The position numbers and the translations under genes were made by a program. From assembly GCA_021770825.1 (NCBI GenBank), contig JAETQD010000012.1, positions 54,719 through 118,718 on the forward strand: a DNA stretch of 64,000 nucleotides. Reading direction: 5' to 3'. How positions within the stretch are numbered: position 1 is the first letter of the stretch; each line of letters begins with the position of its first letter. The DNA is from Clostridium sp. (GTDB taxonomy: Bacteria > Bacillota > Clostridia > Lachnospirales > Lachnospiraceae). Positions 9,263 to 19,076 of the stretch are shown piece after piece. The notes under the pieces were generated by a model that searched no databases, was not told where the DNA came from, and saw only the letters and a list, made by a program, of their open reading frames with translations.

Positions 9263-9308
9263 AAAAGTGCCGCATGGCAGAAAGAAATCTGTCATGCGGC
9301 ACTTTTCT
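9261..9308. terminator. Bidirectional terminator between pepT and gltS
   Basis: Arms AAAAGTGCCGCATG (9263-9276) and CATGCGGCACTTTT (9293-9306) are perfectly complementary with A and T flanks on opposite sides, between converging genes. Confidence 0.9.
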
Positions 9309-9313
9309 TATGC

Positions 9314-10525
9314 TTAATGCAGGAAGTTCATAAACAGCGTAATGATGATACTGTTGGCAAAGTCGATGAACAGACTGCCAACCAACGGCACTACGAAGTA
9401 AGCAGTGGGAGCCGGGCCGTATTTTGAGGTAACGGCCTGCATGTTGGCCATGGCGTTGGGGGTTGCACCCATACCGAAGCCGCAGAAACCGGTGGTCATA
9501 ACGGCTGCATCGTAGTTGCGTCCAAGGAGATTGAATACAACGAAGTATGCGAAGATTGCCATAAGTACGGTCTGTGCTGCCAGCATAACAACCATCGGAA
9601 GAGCCAGTTCTGCAAGCTGCCATAACTTAAGTCCCATCATGGCAAGACCAAGGAACAGGGAAAGAGAGAAGCTGCCGATGGTGCTGATTTCTTCCATGGG
9701 CATATCTTTCTGGGAAACATCCACCACATTACGGATAACAGCAGCCACAACCATGGCTCCGATGTAGCTGGGGAAGGACATGGGCTGTCCCATAATGGTG
9801 ATTTTCTGAAGCAGAGTGGATACGATGGTACCAACGCCGATGGCAACGGCCAGATAAAGAGCTGCGTCAAGGAAGCGTCTGGAGTCGATGGCACCGGTGA
9901 CGTCGTTTTTGTCAACGGTCACTTCGTTGGAGCCTGTGGCAGTTTCTGTGGACTTTAAGCCCTTGGAGTGGATGTGGCGGTAAGCAATGGGGCCGCCGAT
10001 CATACATCCGGCTACCAGACCGAAGGTTGCAGAAGCGATGGCCACAGCATTGGCGCCCACAACACCTGCCTCCTCAAGAACAGGACCGAAGGCACCGGCA
10101 GTTCCGTGTCCGCCCACCATGGGGATGGAACCGGTGGCAAGACCCAGTCTCGGATCCAGATTGAACAGGGAAGCCAGAGCAGCACCGAGGCCATTCTGTA
10201 AAATTACCATGAGAATGGCAATGGCCAGGAATAAGAATACCTGAACGCCGCCCTTTTTCAGAAGACGGAAGCAGGCAGTAAAACCAACGCTGCAGAAGAA
10301 TACGGTCATAAAGAACGTCTGAAGCGTGGCATCAAAGGAAATCTCCAGGATTCCGGCAGAACGTAAAATTACGTGTACCACGGCGAAAATCACGCCGCCC
10401 ACAACCGGCTCCGGGATGCAGTACTTGGTTAAGAATGCAAATTTGCTTACCAGGAAACGTCCCAGCAGCAGTACCAGAGCTGCAACGGCAGCGGCCTGGT
10501 ACATGTTGAGTTCGATCAACATCAT
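9314..10525 (-). CDS. gltS: Sodium/glutamate symporter GltS
   Basis: A 403-residue membrane transporter with about ten hydrophobic segments. The repeated glycine-rich motifs GSIPMVGGHGTAGAFG and the late GFCGFGMGATPNAMANM, which lie in the two inverted halves of GltS, are present. A hydrophilic segment with several Thr and Asp (ETATGSNEVTVDKNDV) separates the halves. The annotated start is the ATG at 10525, eight bases after GGAGG; the upstream ATG at 10540 overlaps that ribosome binding site. It imports glutamate with sodium and lies beside a glutamine-type two-component system. Confidence 0.93.
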   Translation of the reverse strand: MMLIELNMYQAAAVAALVLLLGRFLVSKFAFLTKYCIPEPVVGGVIFAVVHVILRSAGILEISFDATLQTFFMTVFFCSVGFTACFRLLKKGGVQVFLFLAIAILMVILQNGLGAALASLFNLDPRLGLATGSIPMVGGHGTAGAFGPVLEEAGVVGANAVAIASATFGLVAGCMIGGPIAYRHIHSKGLKSTETATGSNEVTVDKNDVTGAIDSRRFLDAALYLAVAIGVGTIVSTLLQKITIMGQPMSFPSYIGAMVVAAVIRNVVDVSQKDMPMEEISTIGSFSLSLFLGLAMMGLKLWQLAELALPMVVMLAAQTVLMAIFAYFVVFNLLGRNYDAAVMTTGFCGFGMGATPNAMANMQAVTSKYGPAPTAYFVVPLVGSLFIDFANSIIITLFMNFLH

Positions 10526-10635
10526 GATAGTTACCTCCATATACCTTTTATGAAGTAACTATAAAGATTCCCCTTCAAAAAAATACAGAAAAAGACAAAA
10601 GATCGACGAAAAAAATTTGCAGAATCTTAGCAGCC

Positions 10636-11481
10636 TTAAGGTTCCCGGTCTGCTTCCAGCATCAGGCCGTCTATGAATTTTTTGATACTGACCTTGCCTC
10701 CATACGTTCTCTTCTTGCGGATGAAATCCATTTCTGATTTGATTTCTTCAAAGGAAAACAGGGTGTTGGAGTAGGCGGTGAAGGTTTCGTTCATGAAATC
10801 CTCGATTCCCATGTGGGCCAGGTTAGACATTCCGGCAGCAATGGCCCGGCGGATTCTCTGCTCCATGTTTTTGGGAGAATCGCTGACGGCCTCGCACATC
10901 TGGGCCACGCTGAGCTGGGATACGGGAATTCGCTCCTTGTGCAGGTATTCACAGATTTTTATGATATCAGGACATCCCTTTTCCCCAGACATGCCGATTT
11001 TATTGAGAATGTAGCGGAGTTTTTTTTCGTAGCTGTTGGCATCCGGCTGCTTTTGGGGCATCTGGCTGATTTCGGTCATGAACATCCGGCGGATGTTGTC
11101 AAGGGTCCGTTCATTTTCTACCTGCCGTTCCACATTTTTTAGCACGGATTTAACCTCAATCAGGTTGATGGGCTTGCTGATGAAGAAATCAATCCCTGCA
11201 TTGTAGGCTTTGCTGATCAATTCCTTGGCAGATACCTGTGAGATCATGATGCATTTGATTTTATCATTGACTGCCCGCAGGGCTTTGACAAATTCCACGC
11301 CGTCCATCACAGGCATGAAAAAATCCACCAGAATCACATCGGGTCTGGTGCTGAGGACTTCATATACGTCGGCAGGCTCTCCGCCGCAGTCCCCGCAGAT
11401 TTCTCCCAGGTTCTGGGACTCGATGATGTCCTCCAGAATATTGATGACAGAAATATCGTCCTCCACAATATAAATACGCAT
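10636..11481 (-). CDS. Response regulator with YcbB/GlnL-type output domain
   Basis: A 281-residue protein. Residues 1-120 are a receiver domain with acidic residues at 8-9, phosphoacceptor Asp53 (VDFFMPVMDG) and KPINLIEVK. The C-terminal half resembles the YcbB domain of Bacillus subtilis GlnL, which controls glutamine uptake genes. Its ribosome binding site GGAGG lies over the end of the kinase gene, and the two reading frames are one base apart, so they are co-expressed. Adjacent GltS suggests that the target is glutamate or glutamine transport. Confidence 0.85.
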   Translation of the reverse strand: MRIYIVEDDISVINILEDIIESQNLGEICGDCGGEPADVYEVLSTRPDVILVDFFMPVMDGVEFVKALRAVNDKIKCIMISQVSAKELISKAYNAGIDFFISKPINLIEVKSVLKNVERQVENERTLDNIRRMFMTEISQMPQKQPDANSYEKKLRYILNKIGMSGEKGCPDIIKICEYLHKERIPVSQLSVAQMCEAVSDSPKNMEQRIRRAIAAGMSNLAHMGIEDFMNETFTAYSNTLFSFEEIKSEMDFIRKKRTYGGKVSIKKFIDGLMLEADREP

Positions 11482-11482
11482 G

Positions 11483-12757
11483 CTATACCTCCTCCAGGGA
11501 ATTTACAGGAATCCGGATGATAAATGTGGCTCCAAGGCCAGGTTCTGACTCCACATGGATGGTTCCTTTGAATTTCTCTTCCACGGTGGCCTTTACCCCA
11601 TAGAGACCGACACCGCGGAAAATATTTCCGGTTTTATAATCAAATTTGGTGGAATATCCCATTTTAAAAATATTCGGCAGATGTCTGGGAGAAATTCCGG
11701 GACCGTCATCCTGGATGCGGAATTCATAGCAGTCATCATCTCTGTGTTCCAGAATGCGGATGGTTCCGCGTTTTGTATCGGATTCGATGGCTTCAATGGC
11801 ATTATTCACAATGTTTTTCAGGACGGACATCAGCTCATAATGCTCCCTGGTGATGAAATTGTCGACGCACTGAAACACCAGGCTGATATGGACCGGCTTT
11901 TCCTCCAGGATATGGTAGGTGGTGGCTTCTAAAATCTGTAAAAGATCCTGGAAACTCATGCGTTTTTCATCGTATTCTTCGGAAATTTCCTGTTCGATGC
12001 CCTGAATGATACGGATATAGTCTTTTTTGATTTCATGGACATCCTTTGCGATGGACAGGGACATTTTTTTGATTTCGTCTGGGATATCCATGTCGGAGAG
12101 CCGTTCGTAGAGCCGGTAGGCATTGCTCATGATGGACTCGATTTCTTCCGAATTCTTTTTCATGAAATAAATTTCATTTTTCAGTCCAGTGGTCATGAGA
12201 AACAGGCGGCGGTATCGGTTTTCGTGCTCCTCTTTCTTTAAAAGAACCCGGTACTGGCTTTCTGCCATGAGAAAGAGGAAGGCCAGAAGAGTCCGGAATA
12301 GAGCCACCAAAGCCAGATAACCGGCCATACGCAGGGAAAGGGAATCCGGCTGCCCGCTTTCAAAAATACAAAGCTCCACAATATTGGAAAGAAAGTCGCT
12401 GATATACATGGCGGGGAACAGTCTTCCATAGGAAATGGTGTGCTTGTTGGGAATGATGGATGCAAAGAGGGCCCCGTAGCATAAATAGAAAATAGCGTTG
12501 GGAAGGAGCTGAAGGGCCATATTGGGAAAGTCGGCAAATCCGCTGGAGGCTATAATCAGACGGAAGCAAAAGACCACGGCGGCAGTTACCGTGCAGGTCT
12601 GCATGGTTGAAACGTTTTTACCAAGGGTCATGAGAAGAATCGGCAGCAGGATGACGGAACTGGAAATCCGGAATCCGGATACGAAAACATTCCAGTAAAG
12701 CTGGGATGAAAGAGCCACAATGGCGCCGATTAAAAAGGTGCGTTTCCAGTCCTTCAT
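11483..12757 (-). CDS. Sensor histidine kinase, GlnK/YcbA-like
   Basis: A 424-residue membrane kinase. About six hydrophobic segments fill residues 8-165, followed by a coiled linker, a probable phosphoacceptor His241 in DVHEIKKDY, N box NIVNNAIEAI (315-324), G1 DDGPGI (350-355) and G2 RGVGLYG. The start at 12757 has GGAGGGA upstream; a longer ATG at 12784 lacks one. The absence of an extracytoplasmic sensor domain implies sensing within the membrane or by interaction. It pairs with the response regulator immediately downstream. Confidence 0.87.
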   Translation of the reverse strand: MKDWKRTFLIGAIVALSSQLYWNVFVSGFRISSSVILLPILLMTLGKNVSTMQTCTVTAAVVFCFRLIIASSGFADFPNMALQLLPNAIFYLCYGALFASIIPNKHTISYGRLFPAMYISDFLSNIVELCIFESGQPDSLSLRMAGYLALVALFRTLLAFLFLMAESQYRVLLKKEEHENRYRRLFLMTTGLKNEIYFMKKNSEEIESIMSNAYRLYERLSDMDIPDEIKKMSLSIAKDVHEIKKDYIRIIQGIEQEISEEYDEKRMSFQDLLQILEATTYHILEEKPVHISLVFQCVDNFITREHYELMSVLKNIVNNAIEAIESDTKRGTIRILEHRDDDCYEFRIQDDGPGISPRHLPNIFKMGYSTKFDYKTGNIFRGVGLYGVKATVEEKFKGTIHVESEPGLGATFIIRIPVNSLEEV

Positions 12758-12788
12758 AAGATTCTCCCTCCTTGTTTTTTCCACCTTT

Positions 12789-12817
12789 ATGATACGTTAG
12801 ATGCCTCTAAAAGTCAA
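12789..12817 (-). promoter_or_regulatory. Sigma-A promoter of the two-component system
   Basis: Read on the minus strand: TTGACT, 17 bp, TATCAT, 32 bp before the kinase start. Confidence 0.7.
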
Positions 12818-12827
12818 TGAAAGGAAC

Positions 12828-12884
12828 TTAAGAATCTTCACCGCGAATACAAAAAAATGTGGGAAAATTAAGCCGGATTCTTAA
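12828..12884. promoter_or_regulatory. Widely spaced inverted repeat between divergent promoters
   Basis: TTAAGAATC at 12828-12836 and its exact complement GATTCTTAA at 12876-12884 lie between the kinase promoter and the aminotransferase promoter. The position would suit a regulator that controls both directions; no protein is assigned. Confidence 0.35.
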
Positions 12885-12892
12885 TTTTTGTA

Positions 12893-12921
12893 TTGTAAGA
12901 AAACGGGCCTTCGATTATAAT
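12893..12921 (+). promoter_or_regulatory. Sigma-A promoter of the aminotransferase gene
   Basis: TTGTAA, 17 bp, TATAAT; the leader to the start codon is about 75 bases and AT-rich. Confidence 0.75.
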
Positions 12922-13004
12922 AAAGGCATAGGGTAACAGCTTCCGGAAGGCCGGAAGCAATAAAAAAATTTATATAATGGAAAAGAAAGAGGAGGAGATA
13001 AGAC

Positions 13005-14285
13005 ATGAAACCATATCGTGAAATGTCGAAGGAAGAGCTCGCTTCATTAAAAGAGCAGTTAACAGCTGTTTACAAGGAGTACCAGGGCAAGAATTTAAGC
13101 CTGAATATGGCGCGCGGTAAGCCAAGCCCTGCACAGCTTGACCTTTCCTTGCCCATGTTAGATGTATTAAACAGCACAAGCGATTTCAATACGGCTGACG
13201 GCGATGTGAGAAACTATGGTGTTCTTACAGGCCTTCAGGAAGCCAAGGAATTGATGGGCGCAATGATGGACGCTCCCGCAGAGAACGTGATTATGTACGG
13301 AAGCGCAAGCCTTACTCTTATGTATGATACCGTATCCCGTTCCTATACCCATGGCGTAATGGGAAGCACTCCCTGGTGCAAATTAGACAAAGTGAAATTC
13401 CTCTGCCCGGTTCCGGGATATGACAGACACTTTGCAATTACCCAGTTCTTTGGAATTGAAATGATTAATATTCCGCTTCATGACGATGGCCCGGATATGG
13501 ACCTGGTGGAGCAGTATGTAAATAATGACGAGGCTGTAAAGGGTATCTGGTGTGTACCGCTTTACTCCAACCCCTCCGGTCAGTGCTACTCTGACGAGGT
13601 TGTAAAGCGTTTTGCAAACTTAAAGCCGGCTGCCAAGGACTTCCGTATTTTCTGGGATAACGCTTACTGTGTACATCATCTGTACCCGGATCATCCGGAG
13701 CACGTTCTGGAAATCCTTTCCGAGTGTGAAAAGGCAGGAAATCCGGATATGGTTTACAAGTTCGGTTCCACTGCAAAGGTTACCTTCCCGGGTGCCGGTA
13801 TCTCCGCTATTGCCACTTCCAAGGCAAACATCGAAGATATCAAGAAGCAGATGAACAACCAGTTAATCAGCCATGATAAGATCAACCAGCTCCGTCACGT
13901 TCGCTTCTTCAAGAATCTGGATGGAATCAAGGCTCATATGGCAAAGCATGCTGAGCTTCTTCGTCCGAGATTTGAGGCTGTTGACGAAATCCTTAACAGA
14001 GAGCTTGCAGGTCTTGAGATCGGTACCTGGACAAAGCCCAACGGCGGATATTTCGTATCCTTCGATTCCCTTGACGGATGTGCAAAGGCAATCGTTGCCA
14101 AGTGTAAAGAGGCCGGCGTTGTTATGACAGGTGCAGGCGCTACATACCCCTATGGCAAGGACCCGAAAGACAGCAATATTCGTATTGCTCCGTCCTTCCC
14201 GACTCTTGAGGACTTAAAGATGGCTGCTGAAATCTTCTGCGTATGCGTGAAGCTGGTAAGCATTGATAAGCTTTTAGAGGCATAA
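13005..14285 (+). CDS. PLP-dependent aminotransferase (aspartate aminotransferase-like, MocR-type family)
   Basis: A 426-residue fold-type I aminotransferase of the group recalled as Aminotran_MocR, which includes aspartate aminotransferases distinct from the AspC type. Visible motifs are LNMARGKPSPAQLDLS near the N-terminus, CPVPGYDRHF, VPLYSNPSGQCYS, and FGSTAKVTFPGAGISA with the probable PLP lysine. There is no helix-turn-helix, so it is an enzyme rather than a MocR regulator. Codon use is strongly biased, suggesting high expression. It likely moves amino groups between glutamate and aspartate; substrate is inference. Confidence 0.85.
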   Translation: MKPYREMSKEELASLKEQLTAVYKEYQGKNLSLNMARGKPSPAQLDLSLPMLDVLNSTSDFNTADGDVRNYGVLTGLQEAKELMGAMMDAPAENVIMYGSASLTLMYDTVSRSYTHGVMGSTPWCKLDKVKFLCPVPGYDRHFAITQFFGIEMINIPLHDDGPDMDLVEQYVNNDEAVKGIWCVPLYSNPSGQCYSDEVVKRFANLKPAAKDFRIFWDNAYCVHHLYPDHPEHVLEILSECEKAGNPDMVYKFGSTAKVTFPGAGISAIATSKANIEDIKKQMNNQLISHDKINQLRHVRFFKNLDGIKAHMAKHAELLRPRFEAVDEILNRELAGLEIGTWTKPNGGYFVSFDSLDGCAKAIVAKCKEAGVVMTGAGATYPYGKDPKDSNIRIAPSFPTLEDLKMAAEIFCVCVKLVSIDKLLEA

Positions 14286-14307
14286 TTTTAATTTGTAAGT
14301 AAAAATT

Positions 14308-14351
14308 AAGGGACTGAGGCCGTTTTTCGGCCTGCGGTCCCTTTACTTTTT
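14308..14351 (+). terminator. Intrinsic terminator after the aminotransferase
   Basis: AAGGGAC and GTCCCTT close a stem with an inner AGGCCG/CGGCCT stem, followed by a T-rich tract. Confidence 0.85.
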
Positions 14352-14409
14352 GTTCCGGCTATACTAAAATGGAAGAAATTGTCCGAAGGTATGTGGGAGG
14401 ACGAAAAAA

Positions 14410-14826
14410 ATGGAGAAAATGAAAAAAGATGCAGTGCGGGAAGGGATTGCCTACCTGATTTTCGGCGTACTGACCACGGTGATCGACTACGTGATTTCCA
14501 ATGCACTGTTTTATGCCGGACATATGGGCTCTGTCCCGTCCCAGACCATCGGCTGGGTGGCGGCTGTATTGTTTGCCTTTGTGACCAATAAGTGGTGGGT
14601 ATTCGGAAGCCATACCCTGATTCCGGCCGAGGTGTGGAGAGAGTTTGTGTCCTTTGTGCTCTGCCGGGTGGCTACCTTTTTATTCAATCTGGCAGCAATT
14701 TTTGTGATGGTGGATTTGCTGAAGCTGGAGTTTTTCATCTGCAAGCTGCTGATTTCGGTGGTGGTGGTGATTTTGAATTATGTGTTCAGCAAAATCCTCA
14801 TATTTGCCCATAAGAAAGAAAAATAA
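14410..14826 (+). CDS. GtrA family membrane protein
   Basis: A 138-residue protein with four hydrophobic segments and the GtrA features YLIFGVLTTVIDY near the N-terminus and FVTNKWWVF in the loop after the second segment. GtrA proteins are thought to help move lipid-linked sugars across the membrane. The adjacent YfhO-like protein is also a family linked to glycosylation of cell-surface polymers, so both may act on the same polymer. Confidence 0.88.
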   Translation: MEKMKKDAVREGIAYLIFGVLTTVIDYVISNALFYAGHMGSVPSQTIGWVAAVLFAFVTNKWWVFGSHTLIPAEVWREFVSFVLCRVATFLFNLAAIFVMVDLLKLEFFICKLLISVVVVILNYVFSKILIFAHKKEK

Positions 14827-14840
14827 AGGAGTATTCCTTG

Positions 14841-17525
14841 ATGGAACAGAATGAGATAAAGAAAATTTCGGAGGAGATGAAAGAGATTCTCGGAGAAAAA
14901 GAAGACAGGGACTGCAGGCAGGATGAGAGCCAGGGCTGTGCTCCGGAGAAAACGGACGGGGGCGAAAGCCGCGTCCTGGAGACAAAAGCAGCCCCAGCGC
15001 CTGCGGGAAAAAAGGTCCGTCGGTCCGGTTCGTCTTTAATCCGGCCGGGAGACGGGCTTCTGGCGGCCTTTTTTGTGCCGGTGATCATAATGATTATTAT
15101 TTTCATCCAGAGGGGGATTTTCCCCTTTGGAGAGGAAAGCTTCCTGCGGACGGACATGTACCATCAATACGCCCCCTTCTTTTCTGAATTTCAATATAAG
15201 CTGAGAAACGGAGGGAGTCTTTTATATAGCTGGGATGTGGGAATGGGAGTCAATTTTGCGGCTCTGTATGCCTACTATCTGGCCAGCCCCTTCAACTGGC
15301 TTTTGATTTTATGCCCCAAGGCCTATATCATTGAGTTCATGAGCTACATGATCGTCTTAAAGATCGGCCTGTCCGGCTTAAGCTTTGCCTGGTATTTAAA
15401 AAAGCACTGCCGCAGCAATTCTGCCGGCGTTGGCTTTTTCGGAATCTTTTATGCCCTTTCCGGCTACATGGCGGCGTATAGCTGGAACATCATGTGGCTG
15501 GACTGTATTATCCTGTTTCCGCTGATTGTCATGGGGCTGGAGCGGCTGGTGAAAAAGGAAAGCGGGTTCCTTTACTGCATTACTCTGGGGCTTTCCATTC
15601 TCTCCAACTACTACATTTCCATCATGACCTGCATTTTCATGGTCCTGTATTTTGCGGCTCTTTTGATTCTGGAAAAGCCGGGTCCTGTGAAGAAATATGT
15701 GATGGCCTGCGTGCGGTTTGGAATTTATTCGCTGCTTTCCGGCGCCCTGGCGGCCTTTGTGCTTCTGCCGGAAGTTTATGTACTGAAGACCACCGCATCA
15801 GGGGACATTAACTTCCCGAAAACCTTAAGCTCCTATTTCCCGATTTTCGATATGATTGCCCGCCATATCGGCAATGTGGAGACGGAAATCGGCCTGGACC
15901 ACTGGCCCAATATTTACTGCGGCGTGGCGGTGTTAATGTTTTTCCTTTTATATCTGGCATGTAAAAAAATATCCCTGAAGGAAAAGGCTGTGTACTGCGG
16001 CATGCTTTTGATTTTCTTTGCCAGCTTTTCCGTCAACGCCTTAAACTTCATGTGGCACGGGTTCCACTACCCCAACAGCCTGCCGTGCAGACAGTCCTTT
16101 ATCTACATCTTTTTGATGCTTTTCATGTGTTTCCGGGCGTTCATGCATCTGAAAACCACACCCAGGCGCCATGTGGCCATGGCATACTGGGGAAGCATCT
16201 GTTTTGTGATACTGGCAGAAAAGCTTGTGGAGCAGGAGCATTTCCATTTTTCTGTTTACTACGTGGCGATTCTGTTCCTGTCCATGTATGCGGGACTGAT
16301 CTATTTATATAGAAGAAAGAGACGCGAACTGGCAGTTTTTCTGGCTCTGGCAGTGGTATCCATTGAGGCGGCTGTCAACACCACAGTGACCAGTGTAACC
16401 ACCACCAGCCGGGAGGCCTACACAAGGGATAACCAGGATGTGATCTCCCTGGTGGAAGGGCTCCAGCCGGCCAGGGATTTTTACAGGATTGAGAAGAAGA
16501 CAAGAAAGACGAAAAACGATGGGGCATGGATGAACTTTCCATCGGTGTCTCTGTTTTCTTCCACGGCCAATGCGGACCTGACGAAGTTTTTCAAGCGCCT
16601 GGGCTGCGAGGCATCCACCAATGCATACAGCATCACAGGCAGTACACCCTTCGTGGACAGCCTGCTTTCTGTGAAATATGCACTGTATTCTGAGCCGGTG
16701 TCCGGTACGGACCTTGTCCGCAATGTGGCAGAAAGCGGCAGCACGTATCTTTGCGAAAATCTCTATGCGCTTCCCCTGGGCTTTGTGATGCCCTCGGATG
16801 TGGAGGATAACTGGCAGTATGCCATGGACAATCCGGCAGAGGTACAGAATGATCTGTGCCTGATTCTGGGAAGCGATGACGTACTGGTTTCCGTGGACAG
16901 AGAAACCTCCGGCGCCACATGCAGATTTACTGCGGACATGACCGGGGAATATTATGTATTCGTCCAGAATAAGCGCGTCAAGGGAGTGAAGGCAGAACTT
17001 CCCACAGGCCAGAAAACCTTTAACAATACAGACCGGGGATATCTTCTGGAGCTGGGAACCATCGGAGCCGGAAATGAAGTGGTTTTGACCGCCGAGGAAT
17101 CCGGGGAAACCCTGAACGCTTCGGTGTACCGGTTCTCGGAGCGGGCCCTGATCTCGGTCTATGAAACTTTAAACAGGATGCCCATGCATCTCACAAGCTG
17201 GACCGATACAGAGCTTTCGGGCACAGTGGAGGCAGAAGAGTCGGGCCTTTTATTCACCTCCATTCCCTATGACGAGGGATGGACCGTGTCCATTGACGGA
17301 CAGAAGGTGACACCGAGGAAGGTTTTTGAAGCATTTCTGGCAGTGGACATTCCGGCAGGAAGCCATCAGGTGACCATGACTTATTTTCCGGGCGGACTGG
17401 CTCTCGGAGCTAAGATTTCAGCGGGGGCATTGCTTATTTTACTGGTTTTATTTATCATAAAACGAAAGGCAGAAAACCGCCGGGTATTAACGATTACTAA
17501 CATCACAAGGGAGGAAGACAAATGA
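14841..17525 (+). CDS. YfhO family large membrane protein
   Basis: An 894-residue protein. Residues 1-60 are charged and cytoplasmic; a YfhO-type block of about twelve hydrophobic segments follows, with the early extracytoplasmic motif [14 protein letters not shown]; the C-terminal third is mainly a soluble outside domain, closed by one last membrane segment near residues 855-875. YfhO proteins have a GT-C glycosyltransferase-like topology and in Bacillus take part in teichoic acid glycosylation. The start could be TTG 14838 or ATG 14841; the ATG has better spacing from AAAGGAG. The stop overlaps the argH start (ATGA). Confidence 0.85.
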   Translation: MEQNEIKKISEEMKEILGEKEDRDCRQDESQGCAPEKTDGGESRVLETKAAPAPAGKKVRRSGSSLIRPGDGLLAAFFVPVIIMIIIFIQRGIFPFGEESFLRTDMYHQYAPFFSEFQYKLRNGGSLLYSWDVGMGVNFAALYAYYLASPFNWLLILCPKAYIIEFMSYMIVLKIGLSGLSFAWYLKKHCRSNSAGVGFFGIFYALSGYMAAYSWNIMWLDCIILFPLIVMGLERLVKKESGFLYCITLGLSILSNYYISIMTCIFMVLYFAALLILEKPGPVKKYVMACVRFGIYSLLSGALAAFVLLPEVYVLKTTASGDINFPKTLSSYFPIFDMIARHIGNVETEIGLDHWPNIYCGVAVLMFFLLYLACKKISLKEKAVYCGMLLIFFASFSVNALNFMWHGFHYPNSLPCRQSFIYIFLMLFMCFRAFMHLKTTPRRHVAMAYWGSICFVILAEKLVEQEHFHFSVYYVAILFLSMYAGLIYLYRRKRRELAVFLALAVVSIEAAVNTTVTSVTTTSREAYTRDNQDVISLVEGLQPARDFYRIEKKTRKTKNDGAWMNFPSVSLFSSTANADLTKFFKRLGCEASTNAYSITGSTPFVDSLLSVKYALYSEPVSGTDLVRNVAESGSTYLCENLYALPLGFVMPSDVEDNWQYAMDNPAEVQNDLCLILGSDDVLVSVDRETSGATCRFTADMTGEYYVFVQNKRVKGVKAELPTGQKTFNNTDRGYLLELGTIGAGNEVVLTAEESGETLNASVYRFSERALISVYETLNRMPMHLTSWTDTELSGTVEAEESGLLFTSIPYDEGWTVSIDGQKVTPRKVFEAFLAVDIPAGSHQVTMTYFPGGLALGAKISAGALLILLVLFIIKRKAENRRVLTITNITREEDK

Positions 17526-18898
17526 AACTCTGGGGAGGACGATTCACAAAGGAAACCAATCAGTTAGTACACAATTTCAATGAATCCATTTCCTTTGATC
17601 AGAAATTTTACAGACAGGATATTGCAGGCAGCATCGCCCATGTGACCATGCTGGCCAAACAGGGAATTATTTCTGCAGAAGATAAGGAAGCCATCGTAAA
17701 GGGCCTGGAAGGAATCAGAGAGGACCTGGATGCCGGACGGCTTATCATCACCACCGAGCACGAGGATATCCATTCCTTCGTGGAGGCTGTACTCACAGAG
17801 CGGGTGGGAGAGGCCGGCAAGAGACTTCACACAGGAAGAAGCAGAAACGACCAGGTGGCCCTGGACATGAAGCTTTATACCAGGGATGAGATCGACGAGA
17901 TGGATGGACTTTTAAAGAATCTTTTGACAGAACTTCTTTCTCTGATGGAGGAAAATCTCCACACGTATATGCCTGGCTTCACCCATTTACAGAAGGCGCA
18001 GCCAGTGACTCTGGCCCATCATATTGGTGCTTACTATGAGATGTTCCGCCGTGACCGGGGACGGCTTCAGGATGTGAGAAAACGCATGAACTACTGCCCT
18101 CTGGGCTCCGGAGCCCTGGCAGGAACCACCTATCCCCTGGACAGAGAGTACACGGCAGGCCTTTTGGGCTTTGACGGCCCCACATTAAACAGCATGGACT
18201 CCGTTTCCGACAGAGACTATGTGATTGAGCTGTTGTCGGCCCTTTCCATCATCGCCATGCATTTAAGCCGCTTTTCCGAGGAAATCATCATCTGGAACAG
18301 CAATGAGTACCGGTTTGTGGAAATGGATGATTCATACAGCACTGGAAGCAGCATCATGCCCCAGAAGAAGAATCCGGATATTGCAGAGCTGATCCGCGGA
18401 AAATCCGGCCGGGTTTACGGCTCCCTGATGTCGATTCTTACAGTGATGAAAGGAATTCCACTGGCATACGATAAGGACATCCAGGAGGACAAGGAGCTGA
18501 CCTTCGATGCCATTGATACCGTAAAGGGCTGCCTTCTGCTGTTTACCGGAATGATTTCTTCCATGACATTCCGAAAGGATGTGATGGAGGAGAGCGCCAA
18601 AAAGGGCTTTACCAACGCAACCGATGCCGCAGACTATCTTGTAAACCACGGGGTGCCCTTCAGGGATGCCCATGGAATCATCGGACAGCTTGTGCTTATG
18701 TGCATCGAAAAAAACAAGTCCCTGGATGAGCTGACTCTGGGGGAGTACAAATCCGTCAGTGAAGTGTTTGGACAGGATATTTATGAGGCGATTTCTTTAA
18801 AGACCTGTGTGGAAAAACGCATGACCATCGGCGCTCCCGGTGCGGAGGCCATGAAAAAGGTTATTGCCGTATATAAAAAAGAGCTGGAAGAAAAGTAA
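17522..18898 (+). CDS. argH: Argininosuccinate lyase
   Basis: A 458-residue enzyme that splits argininosuccinate into arginine and fumarate, the last step of arginine synthesis. The fumarase-superfamily signature [12 protein letters not shown] is intact, as are HTGRSRNDQ and HLQKAQP. Length fits the family. It overlaps the end of the yfhO gene by four bases, so translation is coupled to an unrelated gene, while argG is 20 kb away on the other strand. Confidence 0.96.
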   Translation: MKLWGGRFTKETNQLVHNFNESISFDQKFYRQDIAGSIAHVTMLAKQGIISAEDKEAIVKGLEGIREDLDAGRLIITTEHEDIHSFVEAVLTERVGEAGKRLHTGRSRNDQVALDMKLYTRDEIDEMDGLLKNLLTELLSLMEENLHTYMPGFTHLQKAQPVTLAHHIGAYYEMFRRDRGRLQDVRKRMNYCPLGSGALAGTTYPLDREYTAGLLGFDGPTLNSMDSVSDRDYVIELLSALSIIAMHLSRFSEEIIIWNSNEYRFVEMDDSYSTGSSIMPQKKNPDIAELIRGKSGRVYGSLMSILTVMKGIPLAYDKDIQEDKELTFDAIDTVKGCLLLFTGMISSMTFRKDVMEESAKKGFTNATDAADYLVNHGVPFRDAHGIIGQLVLMCIEKNKSLDELTLGEYKSVSEVFGQDIYEAISLKTCVEKRMTIGAPGAEAMKKVIAVYKKELEEK

Positions 18899-19006
18899 GA
18901 GAAAACACAAAAGGCCCCATATGGGCCCATGTGCATTAATATCGTTTCGGTCAGGGGAAGGAAGGCCCCTTTGACTGTATCCACAGTGTAGCACAGGCAA
19001 AGAACC

Positions 19007-19035
19007 TTGTAAAATGATTATATTTTTGATATAAT
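19007..19035 (+). promoter_or_regulatory. Sigma-A promoter of the LysR gene
   Basis: TTGTAA, 17 bp, TATAAT. The preceding 108 bp after argH hold only weak short hairpins (GGCCC/GGGCC near 18913 and AGGGG/CCCCT near 18954), which could end the argH transcript. Confidence 0.75.
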
Positions 19036-19054
19036 GTTAAGAAATATTAACATT
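19033..19054. promoter_or_regulatory. Perfect palindrome at the LysR transcription start
   Basis: AATGTTAA and TTAACATT, 6-bp spacer, overlapping the end of the -10 box and the likely start point. This is a good position for autorepression by the LysR protein. Confidence 0.5.
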
Positions 19055-19076
19055 TTAGGGAGCATCGTGGGAAATT

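Noticed and set aside
12907..14285. MocR-type regulator
   Set aside because: The aminotransferase belongs to a family whose name includes MocR, but it lacks a helix-turn-helix domain, so it is annotated as an enzyme.
19033..19054. Rex site at the LysR promoter
   Set aside because: Half-sites are right but the spacer is six bases instead of four, and the gene is not a redox gene; listed as a LysR-type palindrome instead.
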